Shown in pieces: positions 54,201 to 63,144 of a stretch of 64,000 bases of DNA. This stretch comes from Alphaproteobacteria bacterium UBA6149 (GTDB lineage: Bacteria; Pseudomonadota; Alphaproteobacteria; Rickettsiales; UBA998): the NCBI GenBank assembly GCA_002423155.1, contig DIUV01000048.1:1-64000 (forward strand), in the 5' to 3' direction. The position numbers and the translations under genes were made by a program. Within the stretch, counting starts at the first letter, position 1; each line of letters starts with the position of its first letter. Under the pieces are notes generated by a model. It saw only the letters and a list, made by a program, of their open reading frames with translations. It searched no databases and was not told where the DNA came from.

Positions 54201-55601
54201 ATGACCAAGCAAGTAATAACTCGTTTTGCTCCTTCTCCTACAGGATATTTGCATATAGGTGGTGCGCGTACTGCTTTATTCAATTGGTTGTTTTCCAAAA
54301 ACCAAGGCGGAAAATTTTTATTACGGATTGAAGATACCGACCGCGAGCGTTCTACACAGGCAGCGGTGGATGCGCTGTTGGATGGTCTAAAATGGATGGG
54401 GTTAGATTGGGACGGCGAGGAAATCTACCAATTTTCTCGTGCAGATAGACACGCGCAAGTTGCGCGTGAGTTGGTGGCTAAAGGTGCTGCTTATTATTGC
54501 TATTGCACGCCAGAAGAGCTGCAAGCCATGCGTGAGCAAGCCATGTCAGAGAAGAAAGCTTTTCGTTATGATGGTCGCTGGCGAGATGCCAAGCCCGAAG
54601 ATGCACCAGCAGGAATATCTCCGGCTATTCGTCTGAAGGCGCCGCGCGAGGGCAATATTATTATTGCTGATAAGGTGCAAGGGGATGTGACTTTTGCTTG
54701 TGAGCAGCTGGATGATATGGTGCTATTACGTTCGGACGGAACCCCAACTTATATGTTGGCGGTAGTGGTGGATGATTATGATATGGGCATAACCCATATT
54801 ATTCGGGGGGATGACCATTTAACCAATGCGGCGCGGCAATATATTTTATATCAAGCAATGGGTTGGACGCCGCCAATTTTTGCGCATATCCCCTTAATTC
54901 ATGGTGCAGACGGAGCTAAATTATCTAAACGTCACGGCGCATTGGGAGTGGAAGCCTACCGCGATATGGGCTATCTGCCTGAAACTTTGCGCAATTATTT
55001 GCTGCGCTTGGGCTGGGGGCATGGAGATGATGAGATTATTTCCACTGAGCAAGCAATTGCATGGTTTAATTTAGAAGGCATAGGGCGTTCGCCATCACGG
55101 ATGGATTTTACTAAGTTAGATAATCTCAATGGACATTATATCCGCGAGGCAGATAATGCTCGTTTGGTTGGTTTGATTTTACCAAGACTCGCGGAATTTA
55201 ATGTGGGTGAAGAGGGAAAGAATTTATTGCTTAGTGCGATGGATGGGTTAAAGCAACGCGCAAAAACCATCAATGAGCTAGCCGATTCCGCCGCTTTTTA
55301 TGTGCGACCACGCCCTTTGGTTCTAAATGAAAAAGCAGCGCAGATAATGGAAAAAAGCGGAAAGAGTCTGCTGCTGAAAATCATCGAATATTTTGAAAAT
55401 CTTAATGAGTGGCAGCACGAAGCAATAGAAAATTTATGTCGGGAATTGTCGGTACGCGAAGGGGTAAAACTGGGCGATATTGCCCAACCCTTACGCGCAG
55501 CTATTACGGGCAGTAATATTTCTCCGGGGATGTTTGAAGTGATGGAACAATTAGGAAAAACCGAGAGCATGGCAAGGTTACGGGACGCGCTGGTTGCCTA
55601 A
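54201..55601 (+). CDS. gltX: Glutamyl-tRNA synthetase
   Basis: The enzyme charges tRNA-Glu with glutamate. The 466-residue protein has the class I HIGH motif in [51 protein letters not shown] and the KMSKS-type KLSKRHG near residue 240. Length is normal for a discriminating or non-discriminating GluRS; the sequence alone does not tell which. It is a single-gene unit flanked by repeats on both sides. Confidence 0.96.
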   Translation: MTKQVITRFAPSPTGYLHIGGARTALFNWLFSKNQGGKFLLRIEDTDRERSTQAAVDALLDGLKWMGLDWDGEEIYQFSRADRHAQVARELVAKGAAYYCYCTPEELQAMREQAMSEKKAFRYDGRWRDAKPEDAPAGISPAIRLKAPREGNIIIADKVQGDVTFACEQLDDMVLLRSDGTPTYMLAVVVDDYDMGITHIIRGDDHLTNAARQYILYQAMGWTPPIFAHIPLIHGADGAKLSKRHGALGVEAYRDMGYLPETLRNYLLRLGWGHGDDEIISTEQAIAWFNLEGIGRSPSRMDFTKLDNLNGHYIREADNARLVGLILPRLAEFNVGEEGKNLLLSAMDGLKQRAKTINELADSAAFYVRPRPLVLNEKAAQIMEKSGKSLLLKIIEYFENLNEWQHEAIENLCRELSVREGVKLGDIAQPLRAAITGSNISPGMFEVMEQLGKTESMARLRDALVA

Positions 55602-55630
55602 TTTGCTATCAAAAAAATAAATTTTAAACA

Positions 55631-55736
55631 TACTAATTCCACTTTAAAATTCCCCATGCAAAATTGGAATTAGTATGGGTTTGCGAATGCAAACTCGCGG
55701 CGCGTGTCGCGTTAAGCCTTAGTGGCGTTTGAACGT
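55631..55736. repeat. 106-bp repeat, copy 2
   Basis: It closely matches 12739-12843, in the same orientation. It starts TACTAATTCCACTTTAAAAT, has the GGAATTAGTA return arm, then the CGCGGCGCGTGTCGCG palindrome. It lies between gltX and iscS. Confidence 0.78.
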
Positions 55737-55842
55737 CCAAAAAAATAGTTGATAAAATTACTAGGTTATTGCTTGCTAAAGCTTGCGCAATACGCCATAA
55801 GCAGTTATTATAAATGCAAATAATAACCAAAAGAGTAATAAT

Positions 55843-57060
55843 ATGCGGCAGAACATGCCTATTTTTATGGATTATCAATCCACTACCCCTGTTGATCCAA
55901 GAGTTTTGCAGGTGATGCTGCCGTGGTTTACCGAAAAATTTGGTAATCCACACTCGCGTAGCCATGCCTATGGCTGGGAAGCTGAAGGGGCAATGGAAGA
56001 GGCTCGGGAGCAAGTGGCGAAGCTGATTAATGCTTCCGCTAAGGAGCTGATTTTCACCTCTGGGGCGACGGAGTCGAATAATCTGGCAATCAAGGGAGTG
56101 ATGCGTTTTTTTAAAACTAAGAAAAACCATGTAATCACTTTGACTACCGAGCATAAATGCGTGCTAGATTCTTGCCGTCATCTGGAGCAGGAAGGCTTTC
56201 GGGTAACTTATTTGCCTGTGGGTACGGATGGTTTGTTGGATTTGAATTTATTACGAGAAGCGATAACCGACCAAACCGCATTAGTTTCGGTAATGGCTGT
56301 GAATAACGAAATTGGGGTTATTCAGCCCTTGGCAGAAATTGGAAAAATATGCCGCGAGAAAAACGTGTTTTTCCATACGGATGCCGCGCAAGCTTTCGCC
56401 AAAATCCCCTTGGATGTGGAGGCGATGAATATCGACCTGATGAGTATTTCCGGTCACAAAGCTTATGCGCCCAAAGGGATTGGTATGTTATATGTGCGCC
56501 GTCGTCCACGCGTGCGCTTAGAGCCGCTTTTTAGTGGTGGTGGTCAAGAACGAGGTTTCCGTTCGGGCACGGTACCCACTCCTTTAGCTGTGGGCTTAGG
56601 TGAAGCGGCAAAAATCGCGGCGCTAGAGATGGGCGCAGAAGCGGAGCGTATCCGCGCTTTAAGTAGCCGTTTCTTAAGCGCCATCACCAGCAAAATTCCC
56701 GATGTGTTCTTAAATGGGCACGCCGAGCAACGCTGGATGGGTAATTTAAACTTAAGCTTCGCCTATGTAGAGGGTGAGTCGATGATTATGGCGATTAAAG
56801 ACTTGGCCGTATCTTCAGGTTCTGCCTGTACTTCAGCCTCATTAGAGCCATCTTATGTTTTGCGCTCGATTGGCGTGGGGGAAGATTTGGCGCATACTTC
56901 TATCCGTTTTGGTTTCGGCAGGTTTACCACTGAAGCGGAAGTGGATCGAGCGATTGAAATTGTAACCGGCAGTGTAGGGCGTTTGCGCGAAATGAGCCCG
57001 TTATGGGAAATGGCGCAAGCAGGAATTGATATAAGCAAAATAGAATGGGCAGGGCACTAA
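55843..57060 (+). CDS. iscS: Cysteine desulfurase IscS
   Basis: IscS takes sulfur from cysteine and passes it to IscU to build iron-sulfur clusters. The 405-residue PLP enzyme has [17 protein letters not shown] and [15 protein letters not shown] near the start, the PLP lysine in [10 protein letters not shown] (about 207), and the mobile sulfur-carrying Cys in [17 protein letters not shown] (about 326). It leads the ISC cluster. No iscR regulator gene lies upstream, where a 106-bp repeat stands instead. Confidence 0.97.
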   Translation: MRQNMPIFMDYQSTTPVDPRVLQVMLPWFTEKFGNPHSRSHAYGWEAEGAMEEAREQVAKLINASAKELIFTSGATESNNLAIKGVMRFFKTKKNHVITLTTEHKCVLDSCRHLEQEGFRVTYLPVGTDGLLDLNLLREAITDQTALVSVMAVNNEIGVIQPLAEIGKICREKNVFFHTDAAQAFAKIPLDVEAMNIDLMSISGHKAYAPKGIGMLYVRRRPRVRLEPLFSGGGQERGFRSGTVPTPLAVGLGEAAKIAALEMGAEAERIRALSSRFLSAITSKIPDVFLNGHAEQRWMGNLNLSFAYVEGESMIMAIKDLAVSSGSACTSASLEPSYVLRSIGVGEDLAHTSIRFGFGRFTTEAEVDRAIEIVTGSVGRLREMSPLWEMAQAGIDISKIEWAGH

Positions 57061-57061
57061 T

Positions 57062-57451
57062 ATGGCATACAGCGAAAAATTAATGGATCATTACGATAAC
57101 CCACGCAATGTAGGGTCATTTGCTAATGATGAAGATAATGTCGGCACCGGTCTAGTCGGCGCACCCGCATGTGGTGATGTGATGAAACTACAAATAAAGG
57201 TCAATGAAGCCACCGGCGTAATTGAAGATGCAAAATTCAAAACTTTCGGCTGCGGTTCTGCCATTGCCTCTAGCTCTTTAGTGAGCGAGTGGGTGAAAGG
57301 GCGCACGCTGCAAGAAGCCGCCAGTCTAAAAAACACCCAAATTGCCGAAGAACTTTCTTTACCTCCCGTAAAAATCCATTGTTCGGTTTTAGCAGAAGAT
57401 GCCATTAAGGCAGCGATTAAGGATTATCAGGATAAACATAAAGTGGCTTGA
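57062..57451 (+). CDS. iscU: Iron-sulfur cluster scaffold IscU
   Basis: IscU is the scaffold on which new clusters form. The 129-residue protein has LMDHYDNPRNVGSF, GAPACGDVMKLQIKV (first ligand Cys), FKTFGCGSAIASSSLVSEW (second) and LPPVKIHCSVLAEDAIKAAI (third, with the LPPVK motif bound by HscA). It starts 1 base past iscS. After it comes a palindrome and a GIY-YIG gene rather than iscA. Confidence 0.97.
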   Translation: MAYSEKLMDHYDNPRNVGSFANDEDNVGTGLVGAPACGDVMKLQIKVNEATGVIEDAKFKTFGCGSAIASSSLVSEWVKGRTLQEAASLKNTQIAEELSLPPVKIHCSVLAEDAIKAAIKDYQDKHKVA

Positions 57452-57461
57452 TTTTATTATC

Positions 57462-57568
57462 GCTCTCTCCGTTGTCATACCGCCGCAGGGCGGTATCCAT
57501 GTCTAACCGCGCAGACGGAGCTTGGTGATAAACATGGATACCGCCCTGCGGCGGTATGACAACGGATG
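57462..57568. repeat. Long palindrome, copy G, after iscU
   Basis: Bases 57469-57502 and 57532-57565 are perfect 34-bp inverted repeats around a 29-base loop (CTAACCGCGCAGACGGAGCT ...). The core CCGCCGCAGGGCGGTATCCA is that of the MITE family, but the outer CAGGGCGATTTC arms are missing. It is nearly identical to 57930-58034, on the other side of the GIY-YIG gene. Confidence 0.9.
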
Positions 57569-57632
57569 TTTTGGTTTAAAATAAATTAATTATTTTTAGT
57601 AATCTATTTTAGGATAAACACTGAGAGTTGGT

Positions 57633-57923
57633 ATGAAAAAAGGCTATGTCTATGTAATGACCAATAAGAAGTTTGGTACTTTATATATAGGCGTAACTAG
57701 TGATTTAATAAAACGAATTTGGGAACATAAAGAAAAAAATACAGAAGGTTTTACAAAGAAATATAATCTTAATCGCTTGGTTTATTATGAAATTCACGAA
57801 AATATAGAATCTGCTATTTATCGTGAAAAACAAATGAAAGAGTGGAATAGAAATTGGAAACTAAGGCAAATCATAGATTTCAATCCAGAATGGAAAGATT
57901 TATATGATGATATTATTGGTTAA
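57633..57923 (+). CDS. GIY-YIG single-domain nuclease
   Basis: The 96-residue product is one GIY-YIG domain: GYVYVMTNKKFGTLYIGVTS at the start (the two Tyr-containing strands), KRIWEHKEKNTEGFTKKYN with the conserved Arg/His, LVYYEIHENIESAIYREKQM with the metal-binding Glu, and NRNWKLRQIIDFNPEW at the end. Stand-alone members are widespread in bacteria and poorly understood. It sits between iscU and iscA, bracketed by two near-identical palindromes, so it is an insertion in the ISC operon. Whether it moves these repeats is unknown. Confidence 0.92.
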   Translation: MKKGYVYVMTNKKFGTLYIGVTSDLIKRIWEHKEKNTEGFTKKYNLNRLVYYEIHENIESAIYREKQMKEWNRNWKLRQIIDFNPEWKDLYDDIIG

Positions 57924-57929
57924 TTAACG

Positions 57930-58034
57930 CACTCTCGGTTGTCATACCGCCGTAGGGCGGTATCCATGCCTAACCGCGCAGACGGAGCTTGGTGATAAAC
58001 ATGGATACCGCCCTGCGGCGGTATGACAACGGAT
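57930..58034. repeat. Long palindrome, copy H, before iscA
   Basis: This has the same loop and arms as 57462-57568 with only a few base changes (CCGTAGGGCGG for CCGCAGGGCGG on one arm). It lies directly after the GIY-YIG stop and before iscA. The two copies are in direct orientation as judged by their shared loop. Confidence 0.9.
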
Positions 58035-58062
58035 GGTTTAAGGCGAAACTTTGAAGACAAAC

Positions 58063-58398
58063 ATGGCACAGCAATTAATATCTATAAGTGATGCAGCAGC
58101 AAAACACATCGCCAGCATGCTAAACCAGCGCGGCAAGCCTTCGGCAGGTATTCGGGTGGGAATTCGCACGCGTGGTTGTTCGGGGTTGTCTTATAATATC
58201 GAATATGCCGACGAGGCGCAGCCTTACGATGAAGTGATTGAAGAAAAAGGCGTCTGTGTATTGATAGACCCCAAAGCAATAATGTTTCTGGTGGGTACGG
58301 AAATGGATTATGTGGAAGAAAAATTCAAAAGCGGCTTTGTGTTTAAAAACCCGAATGAAAAAGGTCGTTGTGGGTGTGGGGAATCTTTTAATGTTTGA
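58063..58398 (+). CDS. iscA: Iron-sulfur cluster carrier IscA
   Basis: IscA delivers iron-sulfur clusters to apoproteins. The 111-residue A-type carrier has ISISDAAAKHIASMLNQRGK, GIRVGIRTRGCSGLSYNIEY (first Cys) and the closing GRCGCGESFNV (two Cys). The ATG at 58063 is preferred; a TTG at 58051 is also in frame. It follows the inserted GIY-YIG unit and precedes a toxin-antitoxin pair. Confidence 0.95.
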   Translation: MAQQLISISDAAAKHIASMLNQRGKPSAGIRVGIRTRGCSGLSYNIEYADEAQPYDEVIEEKGVCVLIDPKAIMFLVGTEMDYVEEKFKSGFVFKNPNEKGRCGCGESFNV

Positions 58399-58443
58399 CG
58401 TGTACGGAGTTTTAACGTACAATAACGAAAAGGGAGAAAGTTT

Positions 58444-58731
58444 ATGATGATACCAGAATCACAACGTACATCTCGTATTGAAGCTCGTATTACACCTGAT
58501 GCGCTTGCCTTAGTGCGTCGTGCAGCTGAGTTACAGGGCTGTAGCTTGAGTGACTTTTTAGTTTCTGCAGCAAAAATCGCTGCACATAAAACTATAGAAG
58601 CAGCGAATATAATTCGTTTATCTGCCGACGATCAAATTCGTTTCGTCGATGGTATGTTAAATCCTTCTCCTAAATCCAAGGCTATTTTACAAGCTTTTAA
58701 ACATAACAATGAATTGTTTGGTGGCGAGTGA
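58444..58731 (+). CDS. tacA: DUF1778 antitoxin (TacA-like)
   Basis: The 95-residue product has an N-terminal ribbon-helix-helix (TSRIEARITPDALALVRRAA, then LQGCSLSDFLVSAA) and the C-terminal toxin-binding tail with FVDGMLNPSPKSKAILQAF. It is the typical partner of GNAT toxins that acetylate aminoacyl-tRNA. GGGAGAAAG lies upstream. It overlaps the toxin by 4 bases. The pair is inserted between iscA and hscB. Confidence 0.92.
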   Translation: MMIPESQRTSRIEARITPDALALVRRAAELQGCSLSDFLVSAAKIAAHKTIEAANIIRLSADDQIRFVDGMLNPSPKSKAILQAFKHNNELFGGE

Positions 58732-59231
58732 CTACGCCGTTTCGCATAGAATTATTAAATAAAGAGCATAATCGGGCAGGTTTTTCTTGTGGTGTGGATG
58801 TGTTGAATGTTTATTTGCGTGAGCAGGCAAGGCAAGATATGCAACGTCGTGCGGCGTCTTGTTATGTTGCAGTTGATGCATGTACCTCTGCAATTGCTGG
58901 TTATTATACTATTTCTGCGTCTGGTATTCCGTTAACTGATTTACCAGAAACATTAATTAAAAAATTGCCGCGTTATCCTTCGGTTCCTGTGGCTTTGCTT
59001 GGTCGCTTGGCGGTTGATGTCGGTTTTCAAGGTAAAAAGATTGGTGCTGCTTTATTAGGTAATGCCGTTCAACGTGCATTGGCTTCTGATATTGCTGTTG
59101 CTGCTTTGGTGGTAAATGCTAAAGATGAACAAGCACGTTCTTTTTATCATCATTATGATTTTTTAGATTTTGGTAGTTTGCCCAATCAACTTATTTTGCA
59201 TTTTTCTGCTTATCGTAATGCTTATGTATAA
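58728..59231 (+). CDS. tacT: GNAT-type toxin (TacT-like)
   Basis: The 167-residue product has FRIELLNKEHNRAGFSCGVD, LNVYLREQARQDMQRRAASC, LLGRLAVDVGFQGKKIGAAL (acetyl-CoA loop G-x-x-K-K-I-G) and DEQARSFYHHYDFLDF with the catalytic Tyr region. This is the pattern of TacT/AtaT toxins that acetylate charged tRNA. GTG at 58728 overlaps tacA. Its last bases overlap the hscB start by 8, so the insertion now leads directly into hscB. Confidence 0.92.
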   Translation: MTTPFRIELLNKEHNRAGFSCGVDVLNVYLREQARQDMQRRAASCYVAVDACTSAIAGYYTISASGIPLTDLPETLIKKLPRYPSVPVALLGRLAVDVGFQGKKIGAALLGNAVQRALASDIAVAALVVNAKDEQARSFYHHYDFLDFGSLPNQLILHFSAYRNAYV

Positions 59232-59757
59232 CTATTTCACCACCCTAAACTTAACCCCGATATATAATCTTTCCGAAGCGGAAATACGGAAAGCCTATCT
59301 AGCTGTGCAGAGTAAATGCCATCCCGACCAAGTAATGAACTTAAGTGAGTCGGAGCGTTTGCAAGCTTTGCAATTATCATCTTCTGCCAATCAAGCCTAT
59401 CAAATTTTGCGCAGTCCTTGCTTGCGCGCCACGCATTTGTGGGAATTATTGGTGCCTGAACATAGTTTGGAAAAATTTCCTTCTTCTCCCACTATATTAG
59501 AAGAATCACTGTCAATGCGCGAGAAATTATTAGAAGCAGGTAGCGCAGAAGAATTTCGCCAATTAGCGGAAGAGGTAGCTGGTTTGCGTAGTAAAATCAT
59601 CGAACATTTAAGCGAAATTTTTGCCGAAAAAGAAGAATTTTTGCAAAAAGGCTGGGAATTAGCTGCGCATAATATTATACGATTACGCTTTATGGACAAA
59701 ATAACCGAAGAAATTTTAACGAAAAGACGCCGCTTTGAAACCACTACACATATATGA
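59224..59757 (+). CDS. hscB: Iron-sulfur co-chaperone HscB
   Basis: HscB is the J-domain co-chaperone that brings IscU to HscA. The 177-residue protein has a J domain with KCHPDQ (HPD motif) near residue 32 and a helical C-terminal part that binds IscU. The ATG at 59224, inside the end of tacT, gives the family start (YNYFTTLNLTPIYNLSE). It overlaps hscA by 23 bases. Confidence 0.93.
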   Translation: MYNYFTTLNLTPIYNLSEAEIRKAYLAVQSKCHPDQVMNLSESERLQALQLSSSANQAYQILRSPCLRATHLWELLVPEHSLEKFPSSPTILEESLSMREKLLEAGSAEEFRQLAEEVAGLRSKIIEHLSEIFAEKEEFLQKGWELAAHNIIRLRFMDKITEEILTKRRRFETTTHI

Positions 59758-61531
59758 ACCCGGTCAAACTCCTGCTCCGCATGAAAAACGCGTGGCGATA
59801 GGTATCGATTTAGGAACCACTCACTCAGTCGCTGCTATAGTTTATAACGGCGAGGCGCAAGCATTGGAAGATACAGAAGGTCTTTCACTGGTGCCTTCTG
59901 CGGTTGCTTATTTGGACGATAAAATATTAGTAGGTGAGGGCGCTCGCCAGCTTTTTTTGGATGGCAATAAAAACGCAGTTATATCTATCAAGCGTTTGAT
60001 GGGGCGTGCACGCGGAGAAGTAGCCCGCCTTGCGCCGCAATTAGAAAATCTCCTCGCGGAAGGAACCCCAGACGGCGTACCCCATTTGCAACTGGGCGGA
60101 AAATCCGTAACTCCTGTAGAAATTTCTGCGGAAATATTACGCGAACTAAAAAGAATCGCTGAAAATGCGCTGGGTGATGAAGTGAGCGCTGCGGTAATCA
60201 CGGTTCCTGCTTATTTTGACGATGCGGCTCGCCAAGCCACGCGTGATGCTGCGCGTTTAGCAGGGTTAGATGTTTTACGTTTGGTGAATGAACCCACCGC
60301 TGCCGCCATGGCCTATGGGCTGGATAATTCCTCGGAGGGAATTTACGCCATTTATGATTTAGGTGGCGGAACTTTTGATGTGTCGTTGTTGCGCTTAGAA
60401 AAAGGTGTTTTTCAGGTATTGGCAACTGGTGGGGATGCTGCCTTGGGTGGTGATGATATTGATCATGAATTGGCCATCTGGAGTGGTGCAGAGTTAGATG
60501 GAGCAATTCTTGGCGCGGCACGTAATGCCAAGGAATCTTTGTCTAAATCTGAAAGTGTAACATTAGCAGGAAAAGTTTTATATCGCGATACACTTGAAGA
60601 AATCGCCCGACCATTAATCACCAGAACTTTAAATATTTGCCGTATGGTGATGGAAGATGCAGGCGTTGCTAATGCTGAATTGCATGGTGTTGTATTGGTT
60701 GGCGGTTCAACCAAAATGCCGTTGGTGCGTCAACAAGTAGCCGAATTTTTCGCGCAACCGCCTTTATGCAACTTAGACCCTGACCGGGTAGTTGCCTGTG
60801 GTGCCGCTAACCTCGCCCATCAGCTCACCCAAGGTGGCGGAACCTTATTATTAGATGTAACCCCCTTATCCTTAGGATTAGAATTAATGGGCGGCATTGT
60901 TGAAAAAGTAATCTACCGCAACACGCCAATCCCCGTAAATGTCGAACAAGAATTCACCACCTGGCAAGACGGGCAAACGGGCATGAAATTGCACGTAGTA
61001 CAAGGCGAGCGCGAAATGGCGGAGCAATGCCGTTCACTTGCTAGGTTCGAGCTGAAAAATATTCCTCCCATGGTGGCTGGAGCTGCCAAAATAAAAGTCG
61101 GCTTTCAAATAGATGCCGATGGTTTGCTAACTGTTTCCGCGCGAGAGGAAGTTACGGGCATAAAACAGGAAATTGCCGTAAAACCCAGTTATGGACTATC
61201 GGAAGAAGCAATGAATAATATGTTGTTAGAAAGCATGCAAAATGCCCGTGCAGATATAACTCTACGTTTACTGGTAGAAGCACGGGTAGAAGCCGAGCGC
61301 ACCATATTAGACATTTCTAGCGCTTTGGCAGATGCGGGGTATTTATTGGAAGAATCGGAGCATGAAGAGCTGGATGTGCAAATAAACGCGCTGAAATCCG
61401 CAATTTCGGGTGAAGACCGCGAACAAATTGACGTTCTCCACCAATCCTTACAACATTTCGCCGCCCCCTTTGCGCAAAAGCGTATGGACAAGGCAGTGGC
61501 AGAAGCGTTAAAAGGAACGAAGATAAATTAG
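59735..61531 (+). CDS. hscA: Hsp70-type chaperone HscA
   Basis: HscA is the Hsp70 that drives cluster release from IscU. The 598-residue protein has the ATPase motifs VAIGIDLGTTHSV, VPAYFDDAARQATRDAARLA, LRLVNEPTAAAMAYGLD and YDLGGGTFDVS, then a substrate domain with LLLDVTPLSLGLELMGG and YRNTPIPVN. Shorter than DnaK and next to hscB, it is HscA. It starts with TTG; no ATG is close. mntA follows 10 bases after its stop. Confidence 0.95.
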   Translation: MKPLHIYEPGQTPAPHEKRVAIGIDLGTTHSVAAIVYNGEAQALEDTEGLSLVPSAVAYLDDKILVGEGARQLFLDGNKNAVISIKRLMGRARGEVARLAPQLENLLAEGTPDGVPHLQLGGKSVTPVEISAEILRELKRIAENALGDEVSAAVITVPAYFDDAARQATRDAARLAGLDVLRLVNEPTAAAMAYGLDNSSEGIYAIYDLGGGTFDVSLLRLEKGVFQVLATGGDAALGGDDIDHELAIWSGAELDGAILGAARNAKESLSKSESVTLAGKVLYRDTLEEIARPLITRTLNICRMVMEDAGVANAELHGVVLVGGSTKMPLVRQQVAEFFAQPPLCNLDPDRVVACGAANLAHQLTQGGGTLLLDVTPLSLGLELMGGIVEKVIYRNTPIPVNVEQEFTTWQDGQTGMKLHVVQGEREMAEQCRSLARFELKNIPPMVAGAAKIKVGFQIDADGLLTVSAREEVTGIKQEIAVKPSYGLSEEAMNNMLLESMQNARADITLRLLVEARVEAERTILDISSALADAGYLLEESEHEELDVQINALKSAISGEDREQIDVLHQSLQHFAAPFAQKRMDKAVAEALKGTKIN

Positions 61532-61541
61532 GGGGGAGAAT

Positions 61542-61829
61542 ATGCATTTAAGTGTTTTACGCCAAAAATATAAAGAGCCAATATTGAATATTGCCAAGAT
61601 TTGTCATGTTAGTAACGTGCGTATATTTGGTTCAGTAGCACGGGGAGAAGAAAATGATGCTAGCGATATTGATTTTTTAGTACATATTGAACCAGAAGCA
61701 GGATTTAGTATTGGTGGGTTATATTGGCGGTTAGAAGAGTTACTCGGCTGCCCAGTAGATGTAGTATCGGATAATTCTTTGCATCCAGTGATTAGAGATA
61801 AAATTCTACAAGAAGCCGTGCCATTATGA
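61542..61829 (+). CDS. mntA: MntA-type minimal nucleotidyltransferase antitoxin
   Basis: The 95-residue product has the polymerase-beta-like signature GSVARGEENDASDIDFLVHI (GS-x-D-x-D) and GCPVDVVSDNSLHP. Such minimal nucleotidyltransferases AMPylate the HEPN toxin HepT and so silence it. It overlaps the next gene at ATGA, as usual. The module lies between hscA and fdx. GGGGGGAGAATA is its ribosome site. Confidence 0.92.
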   Translation: MHLSVLRQKYKEPILNIAKICHVSNVRIFGSVARGEENDASDIDFLVHIEPEAGFSIGGLYWRLEELLGCPVDVVSDNSLHPVIRDKILQEAVPL

Positions 61830-62164
61830 GCAAAGAAGCACATCTTTATATCGCCCATATATTGGAATCTATTGATTATATAGAACAATTTTCTAATGGT
61901 TATAATAGAGAAAATATATTTCAAGATAGAATGCGCTATGATGCAATTTTGCGTAATTTGCAAACCATGGCAGAATCCGCAACTAAACTTCCGGACTCTA
62001 TAAAAGAATTATATAAAAATGTTCCGTGGAGGGATATTGCAGGATTTAGAAATATATTAGTTCATGATTATCTTGAAGGGTTGGATCATAATGTTCTTTG
62101 GCAGGTTATTTCTAATGAGCTTACAGTTTTGAAAGAAGCAATGCTGGCGGAAAAAAACAACTAA
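61826..62164 (+). CDS. hepT: HepT-like HEPN ribonuclease toxin
   Basis: The 112-residue protein of the DUF86 family has YDAILRNLQTMAESATKLPD and the catalytic R-x4-6-H motif in FRNILVHDYLEG, with a Tyr two residues past the His, which is the AMPylation site in known pairs. HEPN toxins cut RNA. It follows mntA by a 4-base overlap. Confidence 0.92.
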   Translation: MSKEAHLYIAHILESIDYIEQFSNGYNRENIFQDRMRYDAILRNLQTMAESATKLPDSIKELYKNVPWRDIAGFRNILVHDYLEGLDHNVLWQVISNELTVLKEAMLAEKNN

Positions 62165-62165
62165 T

Positions 62166-62206
62166 ACCAATTTGCAAACAATATGCTGATAAACTTATAC
62201 GCAAAT
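62166..62206. repeat. Small inverted repeat between hepT and the GNAT gene
   Basis: CCAATTTGC and GCAAATTGG form a 9-bp stem around a loop of about 22 bases, just past the hepT stop. It may be a weak transcription stop or a remnant of an insertion boundary. Confidence 0.5.
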
Positions 62207-62251
62207 TGGAGAGCGAGACCGCAAAATAGTATAAAATATAAGTTTTTACAG

Positions 62252-62716
62252 ATGAACAACGAAATAAAAATAATAGATTATAACCCTGAATTTAAAGAGC
62301 ATATCAAACGCTTAAATATAAAATTCTTGGAAAAATATTTCACCGTTGAGCCTAGTGATATGAAGCAACTTTCAAATCCAGAAGAAGAAATAATCAATAA
62401 AGGCGGCAAGATATATTATGCGCAAGTAAATGGAAGCATTATTGCCACAGCAACCTTGCTAATGCGCGATAAGCAAACCTATGAGCTAGGAAAAATGGTG
62501 GTTAGTGATGAATTTCAAGGTGGTGGAATTGGAAAAAAACTGGTAAATCACTGTGTTGAGCAAGCTAAATTAATGGGAGCAAATAACCTGATTTTATATT
62601 CCAACACCAAGTTACAGCCTGCTTTAAAATTATATAAAAAATGTGGTTTTATAGAGCAGGAAATGGATGTTACCCATTACCAAAGAGCCAATATAAAAAT
62701 GAGTATGCATTTTTAA
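62252..62716 (+). CDS. GNAT-family N-acetyltransferase
   Basis: The 154-residue product begins NNEIKIIDYNPEFKEHIKRL and has KMVVSDEFQGGGIGKKLVNH (acetyl-CoA loop Q-G-G-G-I-G) and LILYSNTKLQPALKLYKKCG. It resembles the small GNAT enzymes of the YesJ/PhnO-like sort with unknown substrate. The ATG at 62252 gives the family start; the earlier frame is not used. It lies between hepT and fdx and may be cargo of the same insertion. Confidence 0.85.
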   Translation: MNNEIKIIDYNPEFKEHIKRLNIKFLEKYFTVEPSDMKQLSNPEEEIINKGGKIYYAQVNGSIIATATLLMRDKQTYELGKMVVSDEFQGGGIGKKLVNHCVEQAKLMGANNLILYSNTKLQPALKLYKKCGFIEQEMDVTHYQRANIKMSMHF

Positions 62717-62787
62717 GTAAAGCTCACTAGACAAAACTATAATTAAAATACTAAAAAGAATAAAATACTTAAATTAAGGAATAAATA

Positions 62788-63123
62788 ATGCCAAAAATTA
62801 TCTTTGTCTCTCCTGATGGAGCTGAAAAAATCGTTGATGCGCCAGTAGGAGTATCTGTTTTAGAAATTGCTCATAAAAATGAAGTGGCTTTAGAAGGCGC
62901 TTGCGAAGGTTCGCTTGCTTGTTCCACTTGCCACATTATCGTCGATGAAGCGTTTTACGATAAATTGCCTGCGGCAAGTGACGATGAAGAAGATATGCTT
63001 GACCTCGCCTTTGGGCTAACGCATACTTCGCGGCTAGGATGTCAGATTATGATGACCGAAGCCTTGGACGGTTTGCGGGTGAAATTACCAGCGGCCACGC
63101 GCAATGTTTCGACTGATAAATAA
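62788..63123 (+). CDS. fdx: ISC-type [2Fe-2S] ferredoxin
   Basis: This ferredoxin gives electrons for cluster assembly. The 111-residue protein has the ligand set [14 protein letters not shown] and a fourth Cys in [10 protein letters not shown], the vertebrate/ISC adrenodoxin type. TTAAGGAATAAATA precedes the ATG. In intact ISC operons it follows hscA directly; here mntA, hepT and a GNAT gene stand between. Confidence 0.95.
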   Translation: MPKIIFVSPDGAEKIVDAPVGVSVLEIAHKNEVALEGACEGSLACSTCHIIVDEAFYDKLPAASDDEEDMLDLAFGLTHTSRLGCQIMMTEALDGLRVKLPAATRNVSTDK

Positions 63124-63144
63124 TAAAAATTTGAAAGATATTTT

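Noticed and set aside
57462..58034. Calling the GIY-YIG unit a composite transposon
   Set aside because: No target-site duplication was found around the outer ends and the protein is not a transposase, so the two palindromes and the gene are reported separately.
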